From Bacteroidota bacterium (GTDB lineage: Bacteria; Bacteroidota; Bacteroidia; Chitinophagales; Saprospiraceae): a stretch of 64,000 nt of DNA. Below are positions 43,050 to 52,762 of this stretch, one piece after another. A model generated the notes under the pieces. That model saw only the letters and a list, made by a program, of their open reading frames with translations. It was not told the DNA's origin and did no database searches. Position numbers and translations under genes: made by a program. The number at the start of each line of letters is the position of its first letter. Within the stretch, counting starts at the first letter, position 1. The stretch spans positions 420,930 through 484,929 of the forward strand of contig WGNL01000004.1 in the NCBI GenBank assembly GCA_016124585.1, read 5' to 3'.

Positions 43050-44549
43050 ATGACTATTTATACCTTATTACTTTACGTTGGCATCGCAGCAGCCATCTTG
43101 ACCTTACTTACCGGCTTTGTTTTCAAAGCACAAAAAAGCTGGTTGATGACTTACGTCCAGCATTTTTGTGGGTCTTTGTTCATCTTTTCTGGTTTTGTAA
43201 AGGCGGTTGACCCATTAGGAACTGCCTTTAAAATGGAGCAGTATTTTGCTGAGTTTTTCTACACTTTCGATGAAACAAAAATGAAATTCATCGCTCCGAT
43301 GTTTCCATGGCTTTCTGGTCATTCCGTACTTTTTTCAAACGTGATGATTGTGTTCGAAGTAGCCTTAGGCATGATGCTCATTTTGGCTTATCGCCCCAAA
43401 TTGACGAGCTGGCTGTTCTTTGGGTTGGTTGCTTTTTTTACAGTTTTAACAGGTTACACCTACCTAACTGGTTATGTGCCAAGTGGTGTCAATTTCTTTG
43501 AATTCAGCAAATGGGGCGCTTATGTAAAAACAAATATGCGGGTAACAGATTGTGGATGTTTCGGTGATTTTTTGAAGCTAAAACCCAAGGTCAGTTTTAT
43601 GAAAGACGTGTTCCTTCTTTTCCCGGCAATATATTTTCTCTTGAAAAATAAGGACATGCACCAGCTTTTCACAGCGAGAGTGCGTGGCGCTTTGGTATTG
43701 TTAGTGGCTGTCGGATTCAGCGTTTTCTGCTATTACAACACCTATCTGAATGAACCTGTCATCGATTTCCGCCCATTCCGAGCCGGGGTTGATGTGCGGG
43801 CACAGCGGGAGAAAGAAGCAGCAGAGGAAAACGAGGCGTATAAGATTTTGGCGTACAAAATGAAAAGCAAATCGAGTGGCCAAGTAGTTACTGTGCCTTA
43901 CGAGCAGTACATGAAAGAATATGAAAAATACCCTGAAGCAGAATGGGAAATGGAGCAGGTCAAAGCGAATCCTGATTACGAACATTCCAAAATAAGTGAG
44001 TTTGAAATAACTGCACCTGATGGAAGCAATATGACGGATGCACTTCTGCAAGACTCTGGCTATTTCCTCATGGTAGTAGCATACAAACTAATGGAGTCTG
44101 GCAAAGAAGTTAAGACTACGATGGTCAACGACACAACTTTTGTAGTTGATACAGTGCGTATGGACGGGGTAGATTCATTCCAACTGGTTCAGCGGGTGGA
44201 ATCAGTTGCACCTAAAGAGGTGAAAGAGGAAATTGTCAACTTCGACCCTGAGTACATGGACCGTTTTACCAAAATCATCAACCCAGTCATCAATGCTGCC
44301 AGAGGCACTGGTGTCAAGTTCTTTGCAGCAACTGCCCCCAACGATCCGTCGGTAATCAACCGATTCAAAGAGCTGACAGGGAGCAACTATCCATTTTTCA
44401 CGGCAGACGATCTACTTTTGAAAACAATCCAACGTTCAAATCCTGGTATCGTGCTTTGGAAAGACGGCAAAATATTGGCGAAATGGCATTATAAGAATAT
44501 GCCAAGTTTTGAGGAGATGAAAGCACAATACATTGACTTACCACAATGA
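43050..44549 (+). CDS. BT_3928-like membrane protein (DoxX domain plus thioredoxin-like tail)
   Basis: 499 residues. Five or six membrane helices in residues 1-210 of DoxX/MauE type (FCGSLFIFSGFVKAVDPLGT, VLFSNVMIVFEVALGMMLIL). A charged middle, then a C-terminal thioredoxin-like domain (VKFFAATAPNDPSVINRFKE, GIVLWKDGKILAKWHY) without a CxxC pair. The partnership with DUF1599 is conserved in Bacteroidota. Role unknown; redox or quinone-linked function is suggested by DoxX. Confidence 0.8.
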   Translation: MTIYTLLLYVGIAAAILTLLTGFVFKAQKSWLMTYVQHFCGSLFIFSGFVKAVDPLGTAFKMEQYFAEFFYTFDETKMKFIAPMFPWLSGHSVLFSNVMIVFEVALGMMLILAYRPKLTSWLFFGLVAFFTVLTGYTYLTGYVPSGVNFFEFSKWGAYVKTNMRVTDCGCFGDFLKLKPKVSFMKDVFLLFPAIYFLLKNKDMHQLFTARVRGALVLLVAVGFSVFCYYNTYLNEPVIDFRPFRAGVDVRAQREKEAAEENEAYKILAYKMKSKSSGQVVTVPYEQYMKEYEKYPEAEWEMEQVKANPDYEHSKISEFEITAPDGSNMTDALLQDSGYFLMVVAYKLMESGKEVKTTMVNDTTFVVDTVRMDGVDSFQLVQRVESVAPKEVKEEIVNFDPEYMDRFTKIINPVINAARGTGVKFFAATAPNDPSVINRFKELTGSNYPFFTADDLLLKTIQRSNPGIVLWKDGKILAKWHYKNMPSFEEMKAQYIDLPQ

Positions 44550-44771
44550 ATAAGAAAAAAATAGATGGGGTTGGAAAGTTTACACACAATTTTTAAACAA
44601 TCCAAACCCATCAAACATTCTAAACTGTGAAATCGGAAAAATTCCGTTTTCTTTGCAACAGTTAATCGCAAAACCGGAAACTGCCTCACTTGCTTAGGTT
44701 TGTTATTTTTGAAAGAATTATGAGCGAAAAGCCGCTCGGAAAGCTGTGGCAATGAGGATTGAAATCAAATT

Positions 44772-45710
44772 ATGCTGAGCAGAAGGAACATCCGCATCAA
44801 AGTAATGCAGGTGCTATATGCCATGAGCCGTGACAAGGAATTGACCTTTCGTCAAGCCATGACTCTCTACAATAGTAGTATTCGACAGTCATTTGAAATG
44901 TATCTTTTCAATGTGCTACAATTGGTAAGAGTAGCTGAATACGCTAAAATTGACCACGCTTCAAAACTCGCCAAACACCGTCCAACTGATGAGGACAAGG
45001 CATTCCGACCTAAGCTTTTTGAAAATGAAATGGTGAAATCCATTTTGGAAAATCGAGGCTTTAAAACGCAAATTTCCGCAAGGAAAATAGCCGAACGTTT
45101 GACAGATGATGACACTCGTTACCTGTATAACGAGTTCGCTAAAACTACGGATTATACTGAATTTTTGGCTAGCCATGAGGAAACGCCAGACACATACCGT
45201 CAAATAATTCTGAACCTTTACAAGCATTTCAACGGCAGCGAGCATTTTAATGAAATGATGGAAGACCGTTTCTTTTCATGGTACGACGACAAATCCTTAA
45301 TTGTTGGTGCCATGAAAAAAACCCTAAAAGCACTGCCAGCTGAGGGTGATTTTTATGAAGAATATGAACCTACGGACGAGACCGTACGGGAGTTTGGCGA
45401 AATTTTACTGGAAAAGGCGAACACAGAAAATGAGTTGCTGCTGAAGATAATAGAGCCTGCCCTTAAAAACTGGGATGCTGAACGTGTGGCAGTCATGGAT
45501 ATGATTCTATTAAAAATGGCCCTCTGTGAATTGATGACTTTTCCATCCATACCCACTAAAGTGACGCTCAACGAATATGTAGAAATTTCCAAACTCTACA
45601 GCACTGACAAAAGCAAAGATTTTATCAACGGAATTTTAGACCGTTTAATGAAAAAGCTGGAAAAAGAGGGGAAAATCGTGAAAGAAGGACGAGGGCTTAT
45701 TGACGAATGA
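44772..45710 (+). CDS. nusB: Transcription antitermination factor NusB, long form
   Basis: 312 residues, about twice the E. coli length. The N-terminus LSRRNIRIKVMQVLYAMSRD and the C-terminal core (WDAERVAVMDMILLKMALCE, TKVTLNEYVEISKLYSTDKS, FINGILDRL) are NusB; the inserted middle (residues 60-190) is typical of Bacteroidota. NusB with NusE loads on boxA RNA for rRNA antitermination. A -7 box TATTTTTG lies at 44704-44711. Confidence 0.93.
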   Translation: MLSRRNIRIKVMQVLYAMSRDKELTFRQAMTLYNSSIRQSFEMYLFNVLQLVRVAEYAKIDHASKLAKHRPTDEDKAFRPKLFENEMVKSILENRGFKTQISARKIAERLTDDDTRYLYNEFAKTTDYTEFLASHEETPDTYRQIILNLYKHFNGSEHFNEMMEDRFFSWYDDKSLIVGAMKKTLKALPAEGDFYEEYEPTDETVREFGEILLEKANTENELLLKIIEPALKNWDAERVAVMDMILLKMALCELMTFPSIPTKVTLNEYVEISKLYSTDKSKDFINGILDRLMKKLEKEGKIVKEGRGLIDE

Positions 45711-45758
45711 CAGTTCCTTCATACATTTTTTTGTTCCTAATCACCTATCCTTGCGTCT

Positions 45759-45766
45759 TAGTTTTG
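45759..45766 (+). promoter_or_regulatory. Extended -7 box of the OmpA-family gene
   Basis: TAGTTTTG followed by CGCTGC, 72 bases before the ATG. A TTG stands 25 bases upstream. Confidence 0.45.
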
Positions 45767-45837
45767 CGCTGCTTACCCTTGAATAGGCAGCACGCAGTTT
45801 TTCTTTCGATTTAACAAAAACTATAAACCTTATTGAG

Positions 45838-47268
45838 ATGAAAAAGACTCTATTCTTTTCCAGCTTCTTCCTTTTATTGTTCACCTTCCAACAACTTTCC
45901 GGTCAAAGCATCGGTGCCAAGAATTCACTGGCATTCAGGTGGACGAGCACCAACTTCCAATTTCCTATCACACAGAAATGGGATCGCTACGACTATACTG
46001 GCGGCGCTGAATTAAACTACATCCGCAATTTGGGAAAAATGGTCAACCTGTCAATTCCCCTAAAAATAGGACGCGCTTACCTCCCAATCGATGACCAAGG
46101 TAATGTGCGTAATGCTGAGTTGATAGGTAGCCTAGATGCCATTTTGCATTTAAAATTCGCTAAGCCAGAATCAAAAATCTACCCATACTTATTGGCGGGT
46201 GCGGGCTTGATGACTGAAACGCAAAATGATTGGACAATGAATCCAGAGTTCCCTGTTGGCTTGGGGCTCAATGTTAAAGTAGCACCTAACCTTTACATCA
46301 GCGGTGAAACACAATATCGTTTTGACCTCAATGAAAACCGCAACCAACTGCAACATGCCTTGGGTATTTGGATAAATATTGATGGGGATAGAGAAGAAAA
46401 AATTTCAGACAGGGATAAGGATGGCGTAAGCGACAGTGATGATAAATGTCCAGATGAACCAGGCTCCGCCGACTTGATGGGTTGTCCTGATAAAGATGGG
46501 GATGGAGTTGCTGATAAATTTGATGCTTGCCCAAATGAAGCAGGCCTCCCGAAGCTGGCTGGTTGCCCAGATCGTGACGGAGATGGAATTCCTGACCACC
46601 AAGACCGTTGCCCCGATGAAGCTGGAAAGTCTGAATTGCTTGGTTGTCCTGAAAGCGATAGTGATGGTGATGGTGTCCCTGATGAAAAAGATAAATGCCC
46701 GGATGTGGCAGGTTCTTCCTATACGGATGGCTGCCCGGACAGTGACGGTGATGGAGTGCCTGATGGTGAGGATAAATGTCCAACTATTGCAGGAACACCT
46801 GCTGACATGGGCTGTCCTGACACGGATGGTGACGGCTTGATAGACCCAATGGACAAATGTCCAGAAGTTGCCGGACCTGCATCAAACAAAGGCTGTCCTG
46901 AGCTAAAACCTGAAGAAAAAGAGGTGCTGAGTTTCGCAATGAAAGCTGTTCAATTTGAAACTGGCAGTGCTAAATTATTGGCTTCTTCCAATAAGACATT
47001 GGATGACATTGCTCAAATCATGAAAAACAATCCAGCTCAAAAACTGAAGATTGGTGGGCATACGGATAGTATTGGTGAAGTGGACGAAAATCAAAAACTG
47101 TCTGAGAAAAGGGCAAAAACTTGCTTTGATTATCTAGTAGCCAAAGGAGTGCCTGCCAGTAGGATGAGCTACACTGGTTATGGCGAATCCAAACCAATCG
47201 AAAGTAATTTGTATGCGCCGGGCAGGGAGAAAAACCGTCGCGTAGAGTTTGAGATGTACGTAGAATAA
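45838..47268 (+). CDS. OmpA-family protein with thrombospondin type 3 repeats
   Basis: 476 residues: signal peptide (SFFLLLFTFQQLSGQS), an eight-strand-like outer-membrane barrel (about 25-180), five to six TSP3 calcium-binding repeats (DKDGVSDSDDKCPDEPGSAD and relatives, six Cys-Pro pairs), and the OmpA peptidoglycan-binding domain (IGGHTDSIGEVDENQKLSEK, RRVEF). It links the outer membrane to peptidoglycan; such proteins are very abundant in Bacteroidota. The repeats give Ca-binding DxDxDG loops. Confidence 0.93.
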   Translation: MKKTLFFSSFFLLLFTFQQLSGQSIGAKNSLAFRWTSTNFQFPITQKWDRYDYTGGAELNYIRNLGKMVNLSIPLKIGRAYLPIDDQGNVRNAELIGSLDAILHLKFAKPESKIYPYLLAGAGLMTETQNDWTMNPEFPVGLGLNVKVAPNLYISGETQYRFDLNENRNQLQHALGIWINIDGDREEKISDRDKDGVSDSDDKCPDEPGSADLMGCPDKDGDGVADKFDACPNEAGLPKLAGCPDRDGDGIPDHQDRCPDEAGKSELLGCPESDSDGDGVPDEKDKCPDVAGSSYTDGCPDSDGDGVPDGEDKCPTIAGTPADMGCPDTDGDGLIDPMDKCPEVAGPASNKGCPELKPEEKEVLSFAMKAVQFETGSAKLLASSNKTLDDIAQIMKNNPAQKLKIGGHTDSIGEVDENQKLSEKRAKTCFDYLVAKGVPASRMSYTGYGESKPIESNLYAPGREKNRRVEFEMYVE

Positions 47269-47277
47269 AATTTGGAA

Positions 47278-47310
47278 AACGAGGCTGTATTTTAGTTACA
47301 GCCTCGTTTT
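47278..47310. terminator. Bidirectional terminator after the OmpA-family gene
   Basis: A perfect 12-bp stem (47278-47289 with 47297-47308), 7-base loop, T-run on plus and A-run on minus. It serves the convergent SRPBCC gene too. Confidence 0.85.
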
Positions 47311-47312
47311 AT

Positions 47313-47762
47313 TCAACCAAAAAGTAATTCTAATTTTTGCCTTCTGTAGTCAAAAATTTCTTGAAGCATTTTTCCCACCATTAATTTCTGTGTTAAAACT
47401 CCGAGCGGACCAAAGGGTAACCTATAATCAACGATGTCATTCATTTCTACCCCTCCTTTTATTTCCTTGAAATGATGTTGATGGTGCCAAATCCTATATG
47501 GTCCAAGCCGTTGCTCATCCACAAAAAAAGCATTCTCTTGAACATGTGTTATTTCCGTGACCCACAATAGTGGAATGCCCAATAAAGGCTTCACCTTGTA
47601 GGTTATCATCATGCCGGGATAAGTTTTGTCAGGAAGTGCTGAAGTGGGAATCAGGTTCATTTTAGGGGGTGTTATTTTCGCCAAATTTTGAGGATTGGAG
47701 AAAAATTCCCAAGCCGTTTCTAAACCAATGGGCAGTATCTGAGTAGTCGAAAGTCGGTGCAT
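47313..47762 (-). CDS. SRPBCC-fold ligand-binding protein
   Basis: 149 residues of the START/SRPBCC type: ILPIGLETAWEFFSNPQNLA, ITPPKMNL, FVDEQRLGPYRIWHHQHHFK and MNDIVDYRLPFGPLG. A hydrophobic-pocket fold; the ligand is unknown. The start at MHRLSTTQ (47762) matches the family better than the ATG at 47801. Confidence 0.82.
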   Translation of the reverse strand: MHRLSTTQILPIGLETAWEFFSNPQNLAKITPPKMNLIPTSALPDKTYPGMMITYKVKPLLGIPLLWVTEITHVQENAFFVDEQRLGPYRIWHHQHHFKEIKGGVEMNDIVDYRLPFGPLGVLTQKLMVGKMLQEIFDYRRQKLELLFG

Positions 47763-47835
47763 TTGAATGAATTGCGATATTGAAAATCGCTTGCCTAACA
47801 ACCAACAAGGCTGTTGGTTTAGAAAAATTCATGCT

Positions 47836-48249
47836 TCAAAATGGCTTCGTGTTCTTTTCACAGGGTTTCAACCATTCCCTAACTTGTAAGTGCTCCACGA
47901 TTGGGATTTCATTGCCCCAAGAAGTATGGATGTAATTGATGATGTTTGTTATTTCAAACTCTGTAAGCCGCTCGATTCCAGCCATTTCTGTGGAATAAAT
48001 TCTCCCATTTACATCCAAATCCCCTTTGATTCCATTGCGAATGATGCATGGCACAGCCTCGCCGTTTTTGGTCAAAAAATCTGCACCAGCAAGCGGTGGT
48101 ATCACGCCAACTAACCCTGTGCCGTCTGCCATGTGGCAATTTTCACAGAAATTAGTGTAAAGGATTTTCCCTTGTTGGTATGGATAGGTTTCACAACTGG
48201 CAAGAAAAAGCAAAGCAGCAAAAACCGTAAAAATTAAGCTATTTTTCAT
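47836..48249 (-). CDS. c-type cytochrome lipoprotein
   Basis: 137 residues: signal peptide with lipobox (LLFLASCET), heme motif CENCH (FCENCHMADGTG), and a candidate axial Met in the FSTEMAG-like segment (IYSTEMAGIERLTEF). Class I cytochrome c in the periplasm. Overlaps the SCO gene by 11 bases; the pair probably works in electron transfer and copper delivery to an oxidase. Confidence 0.9.
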   Translation of the reverse strand: MKNSLIFTVFAALLFLASCETYPYQQGKILYTNFCENCHMADGTGLVGVIPPLAGADFLTKNGEAVPCIIRNGIKGDLDVNGRIYSTEMAGIERLTEFEITNIINYIHTSWGNEIPIVEHLQVREWLKPCEKNTKPF

Positions 48250-48853
48250 TCAAAAGTTTTTGAATGTCATCCATAAAACGGTCCACGTCATCAGGGTCTG
48301 TGCCATTGCAGAAAGAGCGGATGTGCCGATTTTTATCTACTAAAATCAAATAACCCGAGTGGTTGATACCTCCTGGAGCATCTTCATCGTTCAATGCTAT
48401 ATTCATATATTCTGGGGCCATCTTATAAATTGCAGCTTGATCGCCCGTAACAAAATGCCATTTGTCTGAACTAACACCAAGATTGTGCGCATAACGATTC
48501 AGTGCAGCAACTGAGTCATATTTTGGCGCAAGGGTATGGCCTAGAAGTTCAAGTCTAGGTTCTTCCTTAAAACGGTCGTGAATGCGCAACATTTGCTTTG
48601 AAGTTTTCGGGCAAATAGTCGGACATGCAATGAAAAAGAAATCAGCGACATAGGCTTTACCGGCAAAAGTCTCATTGTTTACAACATTACTATCTTGGTC
48701 AATAAAGCTAAAATCAGGAATCGTATGTGGAATTGAATCACCATTGGGTCCGGTTTCTGGTGTTCCCAGCATTGGCAAAACGTCAGGTGAAAGGGAAGAT
48801 TGGCAACCCATTATTATTGTCAGACTGGCAAAAAATAAGAATAGATACCTCAT
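48239..48853 (-). CDS. SCO1/SenC family copper chaperone
   Basis: 204 residues, lipoprotein signal (LTIIMGCQS), thioredoxin fold with FFFIACPTICPKTSKQM (the CxxxC copper site) and the distal His in GGINHSGYLILVD. It delivers copper to the CuA site of cytochrome oxidase. The oxidase is elsewhere (the subunit III gene is at 31 kb). Confidence 0.92.
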   Translation of the reverse strand: MRYLFLFFASLTIIMGCQSSLSPDVLPMLGTPETGPNGDSIPHTIPDFSFIDQDSNVVNNETFAGKAYVADFFFIACPTICPKTSKQMLRIHDRFKEEPRLELLGHTLAPKYDSVAALNRYAHNLGVSSDKWHFVTGDQAAIYKMAPEYMNIALNDEDAPGGINHSGYLILVDKNRHIRSFCNGTDPDDVDRFMDDIQKLLNEK

Positions 48854-48994
48854 TGGAATATTTTTGGCAAAAATAGGAAACTTGCCACCCCTACGGACAT
48901 AAACGAAAAGCTATTTGACACTAAGTTTACCCTACTTTCCAAGATTCAGTTATCACTTCTGACCTTTGTCACCCTAGCCATGCGCTTCCTTTCC

Positions 48995-49002
48995 TACATT
49001 TG
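48995..49002 (+). promoter_or_regulatory. -7 box of the pullulanase gene
   Basis: TACATTTG followed by CCTTCCC. It contains a TTG (49000) that begins a longer frame; that frame is therefore not the coding start, which is the ATG at 49054. Confidence 0.5.
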
Positions 49003-49053
49003 CCTTCCCGAAAACCAAATTCTTTCAAAAGATTTGAAAATTTCAGCAATAAC

Positions 49054-51135
49054 ATGAGACAGCTTTTTATTACTAGTTTTTTGATTTTCGTTTTATCCAC
49101 ACTTGCGACTTCACAAGTTGACGATCCGAAAATTAAAGTTGACGACCCAGCCATGGAAAAGAAATCAAGTGCTTTGAATAAGAAAAAACCACAGCTTCGA
49201 AATTTCACGGATGCTGAGCTAAACGCATTCCCAAATTATTCCGGAACCGACCTTGGCCTAAATTACAGAACATCTAAATCGACTTTCAAAATATGGTCAC
49301 CGCCAGCCGCTGAGGTTCTGCTCTTTTTTTATGACCAACCACTCGAATCCGCTCCTATTGCTAAATACAACATGAAAAAAGGCAAAAACGGAATATGGGA
49401 GGCAAAAGTAAAAGGCAACCAGGCAGGCAAATATTATGATTTTCAAATCCGGATTGATTCAATTTGGTTGAAAAATTCTGTTGACCCTTATGCAAAAGCA
49501 GTTGGGACAAACGGAGAGCGTGCCATGGTGGTGGATTTAAAAAAAACCAACCCAGTTGGCTGGGATTCCGACAAGCGGCCTCTGTTGAAAAGCTTTGCCG
49601 ACATTATTCTTTACGAACTACAATTGCGTGACATTTCGGTTGCCCCTTCCTCTGGCATAAAAAACAAAGGAAAATTCTTAGGGCTAGCAGAGACCGGCAC
49701 CAAGTCACCAGAAGGGCTTCCCACAGGCATCGACCATATCAAGGAATTAGGTGTCACACACGTCCACATCTTGCCAGCTTTTGATTTTCGATCAATCGAT
49801 GAACGTCCAGGGAGCCCTATCACTTACAATTGGGGCTATGACCCCCAAAATTACAACTCCCCAGAGGGCAGTTTCTCTACAGACCCTGCTGACGGAGCCA
49901 AGCGCATTCAGGAGTTTAAAACAATGGTCAAAGCTTTGCATGACAATGGCTTGCGTGTTGTGATGGATGTTGTTTACAACCATACCGGAAGCACAGAGAA
50001 TTCAGTATTTTCACAGACAGTACCTTATTATTATTATCGAAGATACCCCAATGGCTTTTACTCTGACGCCTCTGCTTGTGGCAATGAAGTTGCCTCAGAA
50101 CGTCCGATGGTTCGAAAATTCATGATTGAATCCATGCTTTACTGGGCCAAGGAATACCATATCGACGGATTTAGATTGGATTTGATGGGCATTCACGATA
50201 TAGAGACCATGAACGAGCTTGCTGCGGCGCTCCGCAAAGTAGACCCAACAATTTTCCTTTACGGTGAAGGTTGGACAGCAGGCAGTAGTCCTCTACCTGA
50301 AGAAAAAAGGGCCGTAAAAGCAAATGTCTTGGAATTGGACGGTATTGCTGCATTTTCGGATGAATTTCGGGATGGCGTCAAGGGTCATGTGTTCAAACCA
50401 AGCGCAAAAGGTTTTATCAATGGAGAAGACAAATTGGTGGAAAGTGTGAAATTTGGGATAGTTGGTGGCGTTTCCCATCCGCAGGTCGATTTAACCCAGG
50501 TGAATTACACCCAAAAAGCATGGGCTAAAACACCGCAACAGTGTATCAATTATGTCTCCTGCCACGACAACAACACACTTTGGGACCGACTCACACTCTC
50601 CTGCAAAACGAATTCGGAACAAGAAAAACTGAACATGGACAAACTGGCGCAAACCATCGTGCTGACCTCGCAAGGTGTTCCGTTTTTATTTGCAGGTGAA
50701 GAATTTGTTCGCTCCAAGCAACTGATTGAGAACAGTTTCAATTCTCCTGATGAATTTAATCAAATTGATTGGGGGAACAAAAGCAAGTACAACGATCTTT
50801 TCCAATACTATCAGAACCTGATTGAACTTCGAAAAGCTCACCCTGCATTCCGCATGACTAGTCAGGCCCAAATTGCAGAGCACTTAAAATTTGTTGACCT
50901 GAAATTCGAACACACTATTGGCTATATTCTTGGAGACCACGCCAATGGTGATACTTGGAAACGAATACTCGTGATTTTCAATGGAAATCCAAATGGCAAA
51001 CAGATTTACTTACCAGATGGCAACTGGAAAATAATTTGCACCAACAACCGAATTGACATGAACGGCATGGGCATGAACGATACAGGTTTTGCAATGGTGG
51101 GGCCATTTTCAGCCTATATTTTAGTGGAAGAATAA
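49054..51135 (+). CDS. pulA: Type I pullulanase (GH13), secreted
   Basis: 693 residues: signal peptide (LFITSFLIFVLSTLATSQ), N-terminal CBM48-like domain (STFKIWSPPAAEVLLFFYD), GH13 barrel with the pullulanase YNWGYDPQNYN, region I DVVYNHTG, region II nucleophile Asp in DGFRLDLMGI, acid/base Glu in LYGEGWTAG, and YVSCHDNNTL. It debranches alpha-1,6 links of pullulan, starch or glycogen. Periplasmic or outer-membrane-facing. bshB1 follows after 14 bases, probably co-transcribed without a pathway link. Confidence 0.93.
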   Translation: MRQLFITSFLIFVLSTLATSQVDDPKIKVDDPAMEKKSSALNKKKPQLRNFTDAELNAFPNYSGTDLGLNYRTSKSTFKIWSPPAAEVLLFFYDQPLESAPIAKYNMKKGKNGIWEAKVKGNQAGKYYDFQIRIDSIWLKNSVDPYAKAVGTNGERAMVVDLKKTNPVGWDSDKRPLLKSFADIILYELQLRDISVAPSSGIKNKGKFLGLAETGTKSPEGLPTGIDHIKELGVTHVHILPAFDFRSIDERPGSPITYNWGYDPQNYNSPEGSFSTDPADGAKRIQEFKTMVKALHDNGLRVVMDVVYNHTGSTENSVFSQTVPYYYYRRYPNGFYSDASACGNEVASERPMVRKFMIESMLYWAKEYHIDGFRLDLMGIHDIETMNELAAALRKVDPTIFLYGEGWTAGSSPLPEEKRAVKANVLELDGIAAFSDEFRDGVKGHVFKPSAKGFINGEDKLVESVKFGIVGGVSHPQVDLTQVNYTQKAWAKTPQQCINYVSCHDNNTLWDRLTLSCKTNSEQEKLNMDKLAQTIVLTSQGVPFLFAGEEFVRSKQLIENSFNSPDEFNQIDWGNKSKYNDLFQYYQNLIELRKAHPAFRMTSQAQIAEHLKFVDLKFEHTIGYILGDHANGDTWKRILVIFNGNPNGKQIYLPDGNWKIICTNNRIDMNGMGMNDTGFAMVGPFSAYILVEE

Positions 51136-51149
51136 AACCTAGAACTACG

Positions 51150-51878
51150 ATGAAAATTGACATGCTGGCAATTGGCGCTCATCCCGATGATGTTGAATTG
51201 AGTGCTTGTGGAACACTTTTACACCATATTTCTTTGGGGAAAACAGTGGGCTTGCTCGACCTGACAAGAGGGGAATTGGGCAGCAGAGGTTCTGCTGAAT
51301 TAAGAGACCTTGAGGCTGCCGAATCCGCAAAAAAAATGGGGGCTTTTTTTAGAAAAAACCTCGCCTTAGCGGATGGATTCTTCCAATACTCACAAGAAAA
51401 CCTGTTGCGTATTATTGAAGTTATACGTTGGTGCCAGCCTGAAATTGTTTTGGCCAATGCACCAGATGATCGTCACCCAGACCATGGGCGTGCTTCAAAA
51501 CTTACCGCCGACGCCTGTTTTTATGCTGGCCTATTAAAAATTGAAACTGAATACGAGGGCAAACAACAGGTTCACTGGCGACCAAAAGCCATTTACAATT
51601 ATATTCAGGACAAAGATCTGACACCTGACTTTGTTGTGGACATCACTCCTTTTATGGAGAAAAAATTGGAACTGATACTTACGTTCCGATCTCAGTTTTA
51701 CCTGCCTACTTCAAAAGAATTTGACAGCGAACCAAAGACCCCTATTTCGGGGAAAGACTTTTTTGAATTTGTTAAATCGAAGAACAGAGCTTTTGGCCGT
51801 CCGCTTGGGGTTGATTTTGCTGAAGGTTTCATTGCTCACCGGACTCCAGGTGTCATGGATATGTTTAGTTTGAAATGA
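51150..51878 (+). CDS. bshB1: Bacillithiol biosynthesis deacetylase BshB1
   Basis: 242 residues of the LmbE/PIG-L family: AIGAHPDDVELSACGTL (zinc motif AHPDD), DLTRGELGSRGSAELRDLEA, APDDRHPDHGRAS and ending GVDFAEGFIAHRTPGVMDMF, the bacillithiol branch. It removes acetyl from GlcNAc-malate. bshA and bshC are not in this window. A bacillithiol pathway in the organism is expected from it. Confidence 0.92.
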   Translation: MKIDMLAIGAHPDDVELSACGTLLHHISLGKTVGLLDLTRGELGSRGSAELRDLEAAESAKKMGAFFRKNLALADGFFQYSQENLLRIIEVIRWCQPEIVLANAPDDRHPDHGRASKLTADACFYAGLLKIETEYEGKQQVHWRPKAIYNYIQDKDLTPDFVVDITPFMEKKLELILTFRSQFYLPTSKEFDSEPKTPISGKDFFEFVKSKNRAFGRPLGVDFAEGFIAHRTPGVMDMFSLK

Positions 51879-51931
51879 TAAATTGGCGACTTTACTTTAA
51901 TCAGCCCATATCATTCCTGCCCCCCTTTGTA

Positions 51932-51939
51932 TACCTTTG
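51932..51939 (+). promoter_or_regulatory. -7 box of the outer-membrane barrel gene
   Basis: TACCTTTG then GCGCC, 23 bases before the ATG at 51962, consistent with a 17-base leader. Confidence 0.5.
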
Positions 51940-51961
51940 GCGCCAACAAAAACAAACAATT

Positions 51962-52681
51962 ATGAAGAAATTTTTAATTCCAATCTTTTCTGTTCTGTTT
52001 ATCTCCCAACTTTCTGCACAAAAAGAATTTTGGTTTGAATTAGGTGCAAAAGGAGGTGTTGGCCTTTCCTTTCTCACCAACAAAAACATATTTGACGACA
52101 ATAACTACACCTACAAAATGACCCTAAGCAATACGCTTGGAGCCAAGTTTGCAGCGAATTTCGGCCCTACACACAGCATTATGGTGGAGGGGCTGCTCAG
52201 CAATCTCGGTCAAGACTTCAACTACCGATTGGTTGCTGGCGACAATGAATTGAAAGAAGAAATCGACTTCAAAGCCATTGATTTGGCGCTACTTTACCGG
52301 GCTACTATCCAACGATCTTATGTGGAAATTGGGCCTGTCTATTCAAAGCTTCGCTCTGTAAAATACAGCTCCGAAGCTGATGCCACGAAATATTTTGAAG
52401 ACAATTACCTATCTGGATTGCTTGGTTTTGGAGGTTACCTCGGTGGAGCCGAAACATTCTCAGTGGGGATGGGTCTTAGATTCCATTATACTTTTGCTGA
52501 CCTTGTGAACGAACGTGGTCAAGCAGCAGGGTACCCAAATCCAGTGAAGGTGCTACCCTACCCTTCCGTTGAGCCTTCCCATTTTGCCTGGGCCGAAGTC
52601 ATGTTTGAGTTGAATTTTGGTGTAGGACATTTTGCAAAAACTTCCTGCTCTGAAAGATTTAAAAGAATGCGCCGCCGTTAA
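51962..52681 (+). CDS. Outer-membrane beta-barrel protein
   Basis: 239 residues with a signal peptide (FLIPIFSVLFISQLSAQ) and alternating beta-barrel strands (FWFELGAKGGVGLSFLTN, AKFAANFGPTHSIMVEGL, YVEIGPVYSKL). It resembles PorT-like barrels common in Bacteroidota. The last segment is basic with one Cys (FAKTSCSERFKRMRRR), unusual for a barrel end. Function unknown. An ATG-like longer frame (51875) precedes the -7 box. Confidence 0.75.
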   Translation: MKKFLIPIFSVLFISQLSAQKEFWFELGAKGGVGLSFLTNKNIFDDNNYTYKMTLSNTLGAKFAANFGPTHSIMVEGLLSNLGQDFNYRLVAGDNELKEEIDFKAIDLALLYRATIQRSYVEIGPVYSKLRSVKYSSEADATKYFEDNYLSGLLGFGGYLGGAETFSVGMGLRFHYTFADLVNERGQAAGYPNPVKVLPYPSVEPSHFAWAEVMFELNFGVGHFAKTSCSERFKRMRRR

Positions 52682-52702
52682 TTTTTGGGCATTTTTTAAA
52701 TC

Positions 52703-52760
52703 ATTTTGTTTTTAATCTAAAACAAAATCATACCTTGCGGTGAATAATTCAAATTCACCG
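52703..52760. promoter_or_regulatory. Two inverted repeats before rmuC
   Basis: ATTTTGTTTT-N6-AAAACAAAAT (52703-52728) and CGGTGAAT-N7-ATTCACCG (52738-52760) sit in the 81-base gap, the second ending two bases before the ATG. TACCTTGC between them is a weak -7 box. The inner repeat could be a protein site or a translational hairpin. Confidence 0.35.
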
Positions 52761-52762
52761 TC

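Noticed and set aside
48999..49054. TTG start at 49000 for the pullulanase.
   Set aside because: It lies in the -7 box; the ATG at 49054 begins a good signal peptide.
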